This document shows positions 36,315 to 45,543 of a stretch of DNA of 64,000 bases, piece by piece. A model generated the notes under the pieces. It was not told where the DNA came from. It was given only the letters and a program-made list of their open reading frames with translations, and did no database searches. A program made the position numbers and the translations under genes. The DNA is from an uncultured Bacteroidota bacterium (GTDB lineage: Bacteria; Bacteroidota; Bacteroidia; Chitinophagales; Chitinophagaceae), in NCBI GenBank assembly GCA_903877645.1, contig CAIRES010000043.1:1-64000 (forward strand), read 5' to 3'. How positions within the stretch are numbered: position 1 is the stretch's first letter; every line of letters starts with the position of its first letter.

Positions 36315-38255
36315 TTACCTGCCTGAGAGAACCACATTTTCGTTGGTTGGCCCATTATATCTTATAGCAGTAAGTTCATATAACTTTTCGGTCAGCCACT
36401 GGCTTTTTGTGCCAGCCGATGCGTCATAATCGTCAAGACTAATGCTATGTAATTCACTAAGCATATCATTTAAAGCATCATACCTAGCCTGTGAAAGATC
36501 AGACAATTCACTATTCTGTAATATTTCGGAATGGCCGGGCATCGCCTTATTGGCAGCTATCAGGTTAGTAATATGCATTTCCACCTCTGCTACAGCACCT
36601 TTTAGCTGCACTGCATTGAGTGCGCTATATAGATCCTGTATCTGCCCGTCCAACTCTTTAACTGATCGTGAAAATGAATGACCCGAACTATCTGATAACC
36701 AATCTATTCGTGTATGCAAAAAACTTTTACTCACACCAATACTTCCATAGTTGCTGGTGAAGAAATAAGTATTGCGATACATATATTTTGCTGTAAGCAA
36801 CCAGGTCTTATTGATCTTGAAACTGAGTGCGGCAGTAACATCCGAAGGCGTAAACGACTCCATCGAATAGCCCTTGGCTACATATACGTTGCCGCCGGGG
36901 TCTTTATTCAGGTACAGGTAGGGATTCCATATACTGCCATAGCCAACATCGCCACTCAGGCGCAATGTCAGTTTTTTAGACATATTGAGTTCTAAAGATG
37001 CCAATCCTGCATTTACATAAAGTTGACTTGGCGCAAAGTAAGGACTGTAAATACCTGGTATAGAAGCACTTGCATTGTATGCAGCAAAAATGTCATGTAA
37101 TGAATTAATAGCGGTATAGCTATTCTTATCTGAGTTGCTGTAACTGGTACTATATCCAATATTAAACTGCCCCCACGACCGACCTGCTATCGGAGCCATT
37201 ACGTAGGCATAGGCTGAATACACGTTGTTATTGCCCGGAAAGATCGTATTGAGTAGAGCAGCCTGGCCCAACCATTTTCTTTTATGCCAGTTGAGCATGG
37301 CGGCCAGCTTAGTGGCCGTAACGTTGGTATCTATGCTAGTTTTGGTATCCAGGTAGGGCACATAGCCGCCACTCAGCGTAATATCGAACTGCCGGGATAC
37401 CCTGATGTTCATATCCAGGTTGCCGGTGGCACTGACTGTGTTCATTACCGGAAACTTCATTATGCCTGCCTCAGCAGTCAGTTTTATACCAGCTTTAGGA
37501 AAGTACAACTTATCTCCTACCCTCACCCAAGGGGCATCAGACATTCTATTCTGGATAAAGTGATACTCATCAACAGCTACATACAAAGTAAGCAGCTTGT
37601 GAAAATATTTTTCTAATTTAATTGATGAGATAACAGCAGTAAGTGGCTGATTATCTGATAAATAAGATGTACTAAATGAAAGTAATGGCGCACGTGCGAT
37701 GGCAATCTGGTCGCAGAGGCCCCGGGCCTCGTTATCCTTATCACCCTCTCGGATAGCTTGTTTTATGTAGGCAGCAGCTCTTCGATAATCGCCCATCCAG
37801 TAGCTTTGCTGCGCCCTCATATAGGCAATAGAAGCATATTGCTGATCAGCATCTTCCAAGCGCCCCATCAGGGAGTCGGCAGCGTGATACCTTCCCATAT
37901 ACAGCAATGCCTGTATATAATTAAGATTCAGGTAATCGTTACCCGGCTCCAGTTTTCTTGCCTCAGTATATTGCTGATCAGAACGCTTATTATTGGTGAG
38001 CCACAAATAGGATTGCGCCCGAAGCCAATGCGCATTCATGTCATTAGGATGTGCCTGATTGTACTTTTTCAAGATGGCATTAGCCTTTCGGTACTTCTTC
38101 TTTGCAATGAACCGGTTGGCGATCTTAAAGGTATCAGGCTGGCCAGCTTTTGCAGACTTTACCTGCGCATGTAGCTTACCGGTACACAGAATGAATAAAA
38201 GTAGCAATGCTACCTTCACCTTAGTAAGTACACTTTGTGATCTGCTGTTTACCAT
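36315..38255 (-). CDS. Outer-membrane protein with TPR repeats and beta-barrel
   Basis: This 646-residue protein has a signal peptide (about 1-31, ending KLHAQ). Residues 40-190 form TPR-like helix pairs (FKIANRFIAKKKYRKANAIL, HWLRAQSYLWLTNNKRSDQQY, AYMRAQQSYWMGDYRRAAAY). From about 200 to 520 the sequence alternates polar and hydrophobic residues with many aromatic ends, as in an outer-membrane barrel similar to BcsC/YaiO C-termini. The last 110 residues are helical. A role in export or assembly at the outer membrane is likely, but no gene for an exported polysaccharide lies nearby. Confidence 0.7.
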   Translation of the reverse strand: MVNSRSQSVLTKVKVALLLLFILCTGKLHAQVKSAKAGQPDTFKIANRFIAKKKYRKANAILKKYNQAHPNDMNAHWLRAQSYLWLTNNKRSDQQYTEARKLEPGNDYLNLNYIQALLYMGRYHAADSLMGRLEDADQQYASIAYMRAQQSYWMGDYRRAAAYIKQAIREGDKDNEARGLCDQIAIARAPLLSFSTSYLSDNQPLTAVISSIKLEKYFHKLLTLYVAVDEYHFIQNRMSDAPWVRVGDKLYFPKAGIKLTAEAGIMKFPVMNTVSATGNLDMNIRVSRQFDITLSGGYVPYLDTKTSIDTNVTATKLAAMLNWHKRKWLGQAALLNTIFPGNNNVYSAYAYVMAPIAGRSWGQFNIGYSTSYSNSDKNSYTAINSLHDIFAAYNASASIPGIYSPYFAPSQLYVNAGLASLELNMSKKLTLRLSGDVGYGSIWNPYLYLNKDPGGNVYVAKGYSMESFTPSDVTAALSFKINKTWLLTAKYMYRNTYFFTSNYGSIGVSKSFLHTRIDWLSDSSGHSFSRSVKELDGQIQDLYSALNAVQLKGAVAEVEMHITNLIAANKAMPGHSEILQNSELSDLSQARYDALNDMLSELHSISLDDYDASAGTKSQWLTEKLYELTAIRYNGPTNENVVLSGR

Positions 38256-38357
38256 ACAATTACATCTTGGGTTGCAAAATCCCGCGATCAGTTATCGCAC
38301 CGCAACCCGGATAAATATCGTGGCCAAAATTTAATGGGAGTGCTAAGATAGTAAAAA

Positions 38358-38392
38358 AGTCCTAAGTCTATAGTCGAAAGCAGAAAGTCGTA
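38358..38392 (+). repeat. Five-unit heptamer array
   Basis: Units of 7 bp: AGTCCTA, AGTCTAT, AGTCGAA, AGCAGAA and AGTCGTA, 35 bp in total, directly downstream of the secreted coiled-coil protein gene (which ends at 38410). Same period and unit count as the arrays near 8900, 9081 and 60445. Confidence 0.8.
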
Positions 38393-38409
38393 AGCATACA
38401 AAAAAATCC

Positions 38410-38970
38410 TTATGACCCTTCCTTCAGCTTTTGCAGCTCTGCATCCTTCTTCTTCTTATCCTCTTCTGCCTTTTTGGCCTTGGCCTGATCTGCCTGTAGC
38501 TTTTCATTTGCCTTGGCTATTTCATCTTCTTTTTTCTTTATTTCTATGTTCTTATCTGCCTCAGCATCAATCTGTTGCAAAAAAATTGAAATATTTCCTG
38601 CCGCAGTGGCATCACTACCCGAAGTGATGTAATTATCATACCCTTTAGAAGCTACCAGGTATATCTTTGCCCTCCGCTTTTTGCCTTTTATCGCATAGCA
38701 GAGGTCTATTTTGTTCGCGCTGGCTACCGACCAAACAACGCCTTTGTAGGTATAAAATCCTTTTTTCTTGCTGTGTTTGTCCAGATTGGCTTCCTTCAAT
38801 TTTCCTTCCAGCGCTATTTTTATCTCCGCACGGCTGTTCTTGCAGGCAGCTATAAATCCCTTCTTTTCATCCTTGCCTACCTTTATTGTGCCTTCTGATA
38901 CGAGCTGCGCATGGGCAAACAGGGGTAAAAAACTAGCCCCCAGTATTATGGACCTGAACATTTTTTTCAT
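38410..38970 (-). CDS. Secreted protein with C-terminal coiled coil
   Basis: The ATG at 38970 (MKKMFRSIILGASFLPLFA) starts a signal peptide and is preferred over 39000, giving 186 residues. Residues about 25-130 form a compact basic domain (SEGTIKVGKDEKKGFIAA and RRAKIYLVASKGYDNY). Residues 140-186 are an almost pure Lys/Glu/Ala coiled coil. No family recognised. A periplasmic structural or binding protein is possible. Confidence 0.6.
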   Translation of the reverse strand: MKKMFRSIILGASFLPLFAHAQLVSEGTIKVGKDEKKGFIAACKNSRAEIKIALEGKLKEANLDKHSKKKGFYTYKGVVWSVASANKIDLCYAIKGKKRRAKIYLVASKGYDNYITSGSDATAAGNISIFLQQIDAEADKNIEIKKKEDEIAKANEKLQADQAKAKKAEEDKKKKDAELQKLKEGS

Positions 38971-39131
38971 AGCGTCTGATTTTGGTACAATATTATACAA
39001 TTATCGCTTCAGGTAGTGTAGAATAACTATCTATTTAAAAAAACATCATTTAGAATGTGCATAAAAATAACATGACCGGCATTTTCTTTTTTCAGAATGT
39101 ATTTTACCTTTAAGGGAAACCAATATGCGTA

Positions 39132-40073
39132 ATGAGGAAACAAATACAAATATGCGGGTACGCATGTTTCCTTTACTGTCTCACACTCATCGGCTGCAAA
39201 GCCGCACATGGCGCATATTCAGGCCACTCTGCCACAGGCAGCACCTCGGTAACTGCACATAAAAACAACGGCATAAACGAGACAACAATAAACAAAAAAG
39301 CAGCAGGCAAAAAATCAGCGACTGTACCATTTAATGAATTGCGCAGGCGGCCGATGGTGATAACACAACCACAAACAGCAGATAAGCAACCTGCTGGCCT
39401 TGCCACAAAAACAGAAAACACCTCTACTGCAACAGACAGCACAAGGACAGTAATAATACTGCATGATACTGTTGATAATAAATCGATTGCAAAGGCTACC
39501 GTCATCAAAACAAACAGCGAAGCCGTAAAAGATTCCTTACTGGCAGAAGAAGCGAGCGAGCGCAGCCAGCCCGCAACAGAGGAACCGGCCCCGCTGCAAC
39601 TGAGTGACGAGGATAGCCTGGTACTAAAATACGCAGAACTCATAAATGTAGAACAAAGCAAGATCACCAACTACCCTCTTTACCAATTTATTGACGACTG
39701 GTATGGCACACGCTATAGATGGGGTGGCGCAGATAACAATGGCATCGACTGCTCGGCGTTTTCGCAAAAGCTGTATGACGAAGTTTTCGGAAAGGAGTTG
39801 CCCCGCACATCGAGGCAGCAGCACAGAACCTGCATCCGCATTAAAGAAATAGACGAAGCAAATGAAGGCGATCTTATCTTCTTCCGCATACACCGCATAC
39901 TGGTGTCTCATGTAGGTGTTTACCTGGCCAATGGCTACTTCGTACATGCATCCCGTTCCAAGGGTGTGGTGATCAGTAACCTCAACAACAAATACTGGAG
40001 CCGTCGGTATGCTGGTTGTGGCCGGATGATCAAAGATGAAGGATCTTCGGTATCAGAGATACTGGCGCCTTAA
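39132..40073 (+). CDS. NlpC/P60 lipoprotein, peptidoglycan endopeptidase
   Basis: This 313-residue protein has a lipoprotein signal (lipobox LIGC near residue 22). A low-complexity Ser/Thr/Ala linker leads to a C-terminal NlpC/P60 domain (about 180-300). Catalytic Cys lies in NNGIDCSAFSQ, the His in VSHVGVYLANG, and a third polar residue in the FVHASRSKGV segment; YRWGGADNNGIDC is the hallmark. Such enzymes cut D-glutamyl-meso-diaminopimelate bonds in cell-wall peptides. It is a single gene. Confidence 0.9.
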   Translation: MRKQIQICGYACFLYCLTLIGCKAAHGAYSGHSATGSTSVTAHKNNGINETTINKKAAGKKSATVPFNELRRRPMVITQPQTADKQPAGLATKTENTSTATDSTRTVIILHDTVDNKSIAKATVIKTNSEAVKDSLLAEEASERSQPATEEPAPLQLSDEDSLVLKYAELINVEQSKITNYPLYQFIDDWYGTRYRWGGADNNGIDCSAFSQKLYDEVFGKELPRTSRQQHRTCIRIKEIDEANEGDLIFFRIHRILVSHVGVYLANGYFVHASRSKGVVISNLNNKYWSRRYAGCGRMIKDEGSSVSEILAP

Positions 40074-40079
40074 TGGAGC

Positions 40080-40150
40080 AAATCCCAATGGATAAATTCC
40101 AAATCCCAACATACAAATTCCAAGAGGAAATTCCAGATACTAAGAGGAAA
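40080..40150 (+). repeat. AAATTCCA/AAATCCCA-type intergenic repeat
   Basis: Short related words (CAAATCCCAA, AAATTCCAAATCCC, CAAATTCCAAG and GAAATTCCAG) recur over 70 bp just after the NlpC/P60 gene. It looks like the short tandem repeats seen between genes in many Bacteroidota. It is degenerate. Confidence 0.5.
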
Positions 40151-40181
40151 ATAGCAAGGGGAGCTGATAACCTTGTCTTCC

Positions 40182-41597
40182 TTACTTGCTATGTGCAGCT
40201 AATACATCGCGCTCAAAAGAAGCAAACTTGTCATCGAGCTGTTTCTTTATCTTGTCTTTAATACTCTCTTCCTCTATAAAACTGTAGTCAATGCTGTTAT
40301 ATACAAAGCGCTTAATATCGGCATACTTCACTTCCTTATAGCGCTTAGCTAATAACACATACTGGCGGGTAAGGTCGCTGCGCAACACCCCGGCGTCATC
40401 AGTACAGATAACAATAGGCACATTAAATTCGTTATACAGTGTAAAGGGGTGCGCATCGTTCTTCACCTTTAGTATGAACTCATTGCTGTAGAGGTTGATC
40501 TCTATCGCAACTTTGTTTTTGGCCATGTACTCCAATAGGCCATAACTATTGTGCTCATAGGGCATATCTACCCCATGGCCTATACGATTAGCGCCAGCGG
40601 TATGCACGGCAGCATTGATGTGCCAGGTCATGTCTTCAGGCTTCACCATACCCAATGCCAGCTCTCCGGCATGCATGGAGTATTTTACATTAGGGTACTT
40701 ACCATGCAGATATTTGAACATGCGCATGTGCAGCCAGTAGTCGCGCATAGATACATCATCATTCTCCGGCGCTACAATGTTTACCCCTACTATCAGCGGG
40801 CTCTTGTCGGCAGAGACGAAACAGAGAATGAGGTTCTTGAATACGTCCGCAGGCTGCTGCGTGCGGGCTACATAGTTTTGATACCGCATCGTGAAGTCAC
40901 CGTCATCAATGTGCAAACCTTTGTGTAGCGCAGCAACATTAGCATTGAAGTCTTCGGCCGCGGCCGATGCACCCTTTTTCAGTACGGCCTCATATTCGCG
41001 GTCAAGTATCTTTTTTATGGCTACCTCGTCTTTATCAGCAAGCCCCTGCTCCAGTTTTGTATTGTAGGAAGTGTCCAGCCCGGCGATATGGTTTGGAATG
41101 CCGGTGAACATGGTCTCTATATAGCTCACATTTTCGCTCTTCGCACGGTTCTTCAATTCCAGCAGGCCTACATCGTATCGCACGCCACTGGCTATGCCAA
41201 AGTTGCCAAACGTTTCAAAAAACTGCTTGTCGCAAGGATAGCTGACACCATTGTAATCCTTGACCGACCATTTTTGCAATAGCTTCTCCTGATATGTCGG
41301 CCACTCCCCTGCTGTCTTCAGGTCTGATATACGGGTAGCGCCATCACCAGGCGTTTTAGTTACCTTCAGTGTATTTGTATTCACGTACCAGTTGCTATCT
41401 ACTATGCAATCTATATAGGTCTCGGCATATACCGATCCGGTATAATGATTGTGGAGGTCACCACCCTTGGGCATCTGCTGAAAAAAAGCAGTAAGCTCAG
41501 CGGTATTGCCACGTATCTTCTGTAAGTATTGATCAACAGTCTGAGCATCTGCCCGGCAGGCGCCAATAACCAGCGCGAATAAGAATAGTTTTTTCAT
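40182..41597 (-). CDS. Secreted adenosine deaminase family protein
   Basis: This 471-residue protein has a signal peptide (1-19, ending ADA). Metal-dependent deaminase motifs: DLHNHYTGSVYAE (first His pair), YSMHAGEL (third His and the acidic residue), RIGHGVDMPYEHN, and ICTDDAGVL (final Asp). These are the ligands and catalytic residues of the adenosine/AMP deaminase family; the secreted form with an extra N-terminal part recalls ADGF/CECR1-type growth-factor deaminases. It likely converts extracellular adenosine to inosine in the periplasm; specificity is not proven. Confidence 0.88.
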   Translation of the reverse strand: MKKLFLFALVIGACRADAQTVDQYLQKIRGNTAELTAFFQQMPKGGDLHNHYTGSVYAETYIDCIVDSNWYVNTNTLKVTKTPGDGATRISDLKTAGEWPTYQEKLLQKWSVKDYNGVSYPCDKQFFETFGNFGIASGVRYDVGLLELKNRAKSENVSYIETMFTGIPNHIAGLDTSYNTKLEQGLADKDEVAIKKILDREYEAVLKKGASAAAEDFNANVAALHKGLHIDDGDFTMRYQNYVARTQQPADVFKNLILCFVSADKSPLIVGVNIVAPENDDVSMRDYWLHMRMFKYLHGKYPNVKYSMHAGELALGMVKPEDMTWHINAAVHTAGANRIGHGVDMPYEHNSYGLLEYMAKNKVAIEINLYSNEFILKVKNDAHPFTLYNEFNVPIVICTDDAGVLRSDLTRQYVLLAKRYKEVKYADIKRFVYNSIDYSFIEEESIKDKIKKQLDDKFASFERDVLAAHSK

Positions 41598-41727
41598 GAT
41601 ACATGATTACGAGGTAATATTAATACTTTGGGCGGGAAGTAGGTAACGTGTGGATATTGCGACCTTTATTAAATTGGAAAACCGTTACTTTTAAGGTAAT
41701 TTTACAATACGAAAAGCACCAGTGAGT

Positions 41728-42747
41728 ATGACAGAATATGTAGCCAAAATCAATAAGCTGTTAAAGCCAATGATAACTGAAAAAGAGATCGTTCTTGATC
41801 TTTTTGCAGGTTGTGGTGGCCTTTCTTTAGGCTTTGAAGCAGCCGGCTATGAAACCATCGGTTTTGAAATGGAGAAAAATGCAGCAGCTACTTACCAAAA
41901 AAACCTTGTTGGAAATTGTCACGCAATAAAGCTCGATCTGGACTTTGAATATCCACATGCAGAAATAGTAATCGGAGGCCCACCGTGCCAGCCATTTAGT
42001 GTAGGGGGCCATCAAAAAGGCATAGAGGATTCAAGAGATGGCTTTCCTGTTTTTATTGACGCAGTAAGAAAACTAAGACCTAAGGTTTTCATGTTTGAAA
42101 ACGTTAGAGGGCTACTCTATACCAATAAATGGTATTTTGAAATAGTAATAGCTGAATTGAAAAAGCTTGGGTACATTATTGATTATAAACTCCTCAATGC
42201 AGTTCATTACGGTGTACCGCAAAACAGGGAACGTTTATTTGTTTTCGGGCATAAAGCAGAATTCACTTTTCCTATCCCCGACAAGCATAAGATAACTGTA
42301 GGCGAAGCAATTGGAGACATAATGTATACCACCCCAGCGGAAAGCAAATTTTTCACCGCATCAATGGATACATATGTAGCTAAGTATGAAAAAGCATCTG
42401 ACTGCATTAATCCGCGAGATCTTTATCCTGAAAAGCCAGCAAGGACATTAACATGCAGGAACCTTGCAGGCGCTACAGGCGATATGCAAAGAGTAAGATT
42501 AAAAGATGGCCGCAGGCGCAGATTATTGCATAGAGAAGCCGCACGCCTGCAAAGTTTTCCTGATTGGTTTGAATTTACAGGAAATGAAACCCAGCAATTT
42601 AACCAAATAGGAAATGCAGTACCTCCACTTTTAGCTTACCAGCTAGCGCTCGCATTAAAAGAGTGTTACAAGTTGAAGGAAATGTATACTACAAGTGAAA
42701 TATTAGATAAACATTTAGAAGCAAACAAAGTACTTTCTTTATTCTAA
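41728..42747 (+). CDS. dcm: DNA (cytosine-5-)-methyltransferase
   Basis: This is a single-subunit m5C methyltransferase of about 340 residues. Conserved motifs: I (DLFAGCGGLSLGFEAAGYE), IV (GGPPCQPFSVGG with the catalytic Cys), VI (FENVRGLL), VIII (NRERLFVFG) and X (QIGNAVPP). The start could be the GTG at 41722 or the ATG at 41728; the ATG is chosen. Its stop TAA shares its last base with the next ATG (TAATG), so the endonuclease is translationally coupled. Together they form a type II R-M pair. Confidence 0.95.
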   Translation: MTEYVAKINKLLKPMITEKEIVLDLFAGCGGLSLGFEAAGYETIGFEMEKNAAATYQKNLVGNCHAIKLDLDFEYPHAEIVIGGPPCQPFSVGGHQKGIEDSRDGFPVFIDAVRKLRPKVFMFENVRGLLYTNKWYFEIVIAELKKLGYIIDYKLLNAVHYGVPQNRERLFVFGHKAEFTFPIPDKHKITVGEAIGDIMYTTPAESKFFTASMDTYVAKYEKASDCINPRDLYPEKPARTLTCRNLAGATGDMQRVRLKDGRRRRLLHREAARLQSFPDWFEFTGNETQQFNQIGNAVPPLLAYQLALALKECYKLKEMYTTSEILDKHLEANKVLSLF

Positions 42748-43736
42748 TGAGCTATATCAATATGAGCACCAAAGCAAAGGCTACCCGGAAAATCATAAAT
42801 GAGGCCTTGGACATTTTAAGTAGTGTAGGTATTCCTTTAGCTTCGAAGAAAGAAAGAGGCCTTGAAAAAATGGCAATGAGTATGTTAGCTGTCGCCGGAG
42901 TAACGACTGACTGGCCAAGTGCTAAAGGAGCCGGAGAAAACAGGCATTTAAAAACAAGGGAAATAATCACTTTTATTAATGAGAATTTTGAAGAAAATAT
43001 TTCTTCGGGATCATATGATGATATCCGCAGAAAAGATTTGAAGTTATTGGTATTGGCTGATCTCATAGTTAATAGCAGCGACAACCCAGGTGCCGCTACT
43101 AACGACCCTACAAGAGGCTATGCACTGAATCCTGATTTCAAACGACTGATCATTTCTTACGGAACAGCTAAATGGAAAAGCAATCTAAAGAAGTTCGTTG
43201 CTAATCAGCCTAATTTAGCTGAAGTTCTTGCGAGAAAAAGAACAATGGAAAAAATACCAGTTAAACTACCTGATGGCAAGTCACTCGAATTATCTTTAGG
43301 TGAGCATAATATTCTACAGAAGGAGATTATAGAAAATTTCCTGCCTAGATTTGGTAGCGATTGTGAGCTACTTTATGTTGGAGACACTTCAAATAAAATG
43401 CTGTACATACGAGAAGAGGAATTGAATAAACTCAATTTTTTCAAGCTTTCACACGATGAGTTACCCGACATTATAGCTTTCAGCAAGAAAAACAATTGGC
43501 TATATCTTATTGAAGCGGTACACAGTTCGGGTCCAATGAGTGAAATAAGGGTGCATGAGCTTAAAAAACTATTAAAAAAGTGTACTGCTGAACTTATCTT
43601 TGTGACAGCATTTTTAACGCGGGATGTTTTCCGTAAGTGGGTCGTTGAAATTGCTTGGGAAACGGAAGTATGGATTGCTGATAACCCCGACCACCTCATA
43701 CATTTTAATGGGCATAAATTTTTAGGTGCGTATTAA
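42747..43736 (+). CDS. BsuBI/PstI-family type II restriction endonuclease
   Basis: This 329-residue protein has an N-terminal helical part (HLKTREIITFINENFEENIS) and a C-terminal catalytic half with LPDIIAFSKKNNWLYLIEAVHSSGPMS, the PD...(E)xx-type core of the BsuBI/PstI family, and VFRKWVVEIAWETEVWIA near the end. Family members cut CTGCAG-like sites and are normally next to m6A methylases; here the partner is an m5C methylase. The gene starts on the last base of the methylase stop codon. Confidence 0.88.
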   Translation: MSYINMSTKAKATRKIINEALDILSSVGIPLASKKERGLEKMAMSMLAVAGVTTDWPSAKGAGENRHLKTREIITFINENFEENISSGSYDDIRRKDLKLLVLADLIVNSSDNPGAATNDPTRGYALNPDFKRLIISYGTAKWKSNLKKFVANQPNLAEVLARKRTMEKIPVKLPDGKSLELSLGEHNILQKEIIENFLPRFGSDCELLYVGDTSNKMLYIREEELNKLNFFKLSHDELPDIIAFSKKNNWLYLIEAVHSSGPMSEIRVHELKKLLKKCTAELIFVTAFLTRDVFRKWVVEIAWETEVWIADNPDHLIHFNGHKFLGAY

Positions 43737-43804
43737 AATTGCTAATTACAGTCTATATGTTGCCTTTACTTTCTTCTGCAATTTCCTGACCTTTTCTGCT
43801 GCCC

Positions 43805-45286
43805 ATGTCAATAAAACTTATCCCTGATACCCCCTACCGAAAGATATTTTGGCTTGGCCTGCTCGTGCAGGTTATTGCGGCATGGTTCAGCGTGGGGTAT
43901 AATCATTCTGATGAGCACTTCCAGGTATTGGAGTTTTGTAATTACAAGTTGGGGCTGTCGCCGGCTTCAGCTTTGCCGTGGGAGTTTGGTGCTCAGTGCC
44001 GTCCCGGCCTGCAGCCGTTTATTGCATTTTGTGTTTGCCGGGGCCTGCAATTGATCGGTTTGTACAACCCTTTCCGGGCAGCATTCCTGCTGCGGCTGGG
44101 CATGGGGCTGCTTACCTGGGTTGTCACCTGCCGCATTGTATTATTAATGCTGCCGCAGTTTGTAACCGACAAGGGCAAGCGGGCATATGTATGGTGCAGT
44201 TTCCTGCTTTGGTTTGTACCCTACATCGGCGTTCGTTTCTCTGCGGAGAGTTTTTCAGGCGTACTTTTCTTTCTTGCTATCTCCCTCCTCCTCGACCTGA
44301 ATGGGTATACTTCTACGAAACGTAACCTGCGGTTGCTCTTTGCCGGGCTGCTGCTTGGCTTCACTCTCGTTCTGAGGCTACAAATGGCATTTGCCTTTGC
44401 CGGCCTTGGCCTGTGGCTCATCCTCTATTCCAAATGGCGTTTCAGCGACTGGCTTATCATCATCATTGCCGGCCTGGCCGCCATCGGACTGGGCGCAGTG
44501 ACCGACCATTGGCTCTATGGCGATTGGGTATTTACGCCCTACAATTACTACTATGTAAACATTGTACAGCATAAGGCGGCCAATTTCGGCACTGCCCCCT
44601 GGTGGGAGTACTTTGTGATGTTCATAGATTATGCAGTGCCGCCTATCAGTATCATATTGCTTCCGTTGTTCCTGTATGGTATATGGAAGAAGCCACGGCA
44701 CTTGTTCACCTGGATCAGTGTAGCATTTATAGCAGGGCACTGCCTTATTGCACATAAAGAAATGCGCTTCCTACTGCCGGTGAGCATAGCGTTCATATAC
44801 CTGGTATGTAGTGGTGTAGACGCTTTGGCCCAGCGATATGATTGTAAAAAGGGTTTCAGATGGGCACTGAATGTTGTCGCAGGTATAAATATTGCATTGC
44901 TCCTGATCAAGATCTTCACTCCTGCACATGAGGCTGTCAATTACTACAAGTTTATCTACAACTATGCACAGGCGCAACCCACCACCCTCATCAGCTACGA
45001 AAAATCACCCTATAGCCCGATAGGACTGGAAATGAATTTTTATAAACCTGCATCATTGCAAACAGTGATCGTGAACACCCCTGAAGAGGTTTCGGCAGTA
45101 ATGAACAGTACCCAAGGGCGCTCCGTTCTTTTCCTCAACCCGGAGACACAGGCACTACCTGTAATAGCGTCAATACATAAAGAGAACATTTACTGCATAC
45201 TCCCCGACTGGCCCTTCCTCAACATCAATGACTGGGAAAGCCGCTCGTATATATGGAGTGTCTATAAACTGTCGGCTGCGAAATGA
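43805..45286 (+). CDS. GT22-type mannosyltransferase / PIG-B-like membrane glycosyltransferase
   Basis: This 493-residue polytopic membrane protein has about ten hydrophobic helices. The N-terminal loop carries the GT22 signature (NHSDEHFQVLEFCNYKLG, the HxDExxQ motif holding the catalytic acidic residue) and the following PWEFG segment. GT22 enzymes transfer mannose or related sugars from lipid-linked donors to glycans. The acceptor is unknown; no other glycosyltransferase gene sits nearby. Confidence 0.85.
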   Translation: MSIKLIPDTPYRKIFWLGLLVQVIAAWFSVGYNHSDEHFQVLEFCNYKLGLSPASALPWEFGAQCRPGLQPFIAFCVCRGLQLIGLYNPFRAAFLLRLGMGLLTWVVTCRIVLLMLPQFVTDKGKRAYVWCSFLLWFVPYIGVRFSAESFSGVLFFLAISLLLDLNGYTSTKRNLRLLFAGLLLGFTLVLRLQMAFAFAGLGLWLILYSKWRFSDWLIIIIAGLAAIGLGAVTDHWLYGDWVFTPYNYYYVNIVQHKAANFGTAPWWEYFVMFIDYAVPPISIILLPLFLYGIWKKPRHLFTWISVAFIAGHCLIAHKEMRFLLPVSIAFIYLVCSGVDALAQRYDCKKGFRWALNVVAGINIALLLIKIFTPAHEAVNYYKFIYNYAQAQPTTLISYEKSPYSPIGLEMNFYKPASLQTVIVNTPEEVSAVMNSTQGRSVLFLNPETQALPVIASIHKENIYCILPDWPFLNINDWESRSYIWSVYKLSAAK

Positions 45287-45375
45287 TCTTCCTTTTGTTA
45301 ACATGATGTAATCAGGAGTAAAACTATCCCTATTAGAGCCGACTATATCTATATTGCATAAAACTCAAACCACTC

Positions 45376-45468
45376 ATGGCTAGCTGGAACTGGATCGGCA
45401 TTATCATACTCGCTGTTATTGCTTTCTTTATTTTCAGGGTATTCACCCGTGACTCAGAAGATGAATAA
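45376..45468 (+). CDS. 30-residue membrane protein
   Basis: A 30-codon gene with one hydrophobic helix, MASWNWIGIIILAVIAFFIF followed by RVFTRDSEDE. It lies in the 257-bp gap between the glycosyltransferase and the DUF3810 gene. The ATG is the only in-frame start and the composition is that of a small inner-membrane protein. Function unknown. Confidence 0.55.
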   Translation: MASWNWIGIIILAVIAFFIFRVFTRDSEDE

Positions 45469-45543
45469 GCTTTATTTAGGACTCAGTTATATAATGGTCA
45501 GATCACATCGCTTTGGCATAACTTTAGTCTCTATAATAAAAGC

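Noticed and set aside
15382-43736. A single defence island spanning both R-M systems
   Set aside because: The two R-M units are 24 kb apart with housekeeping genes (ligA flank, nadB, recF, pdhA, ribH) between them.
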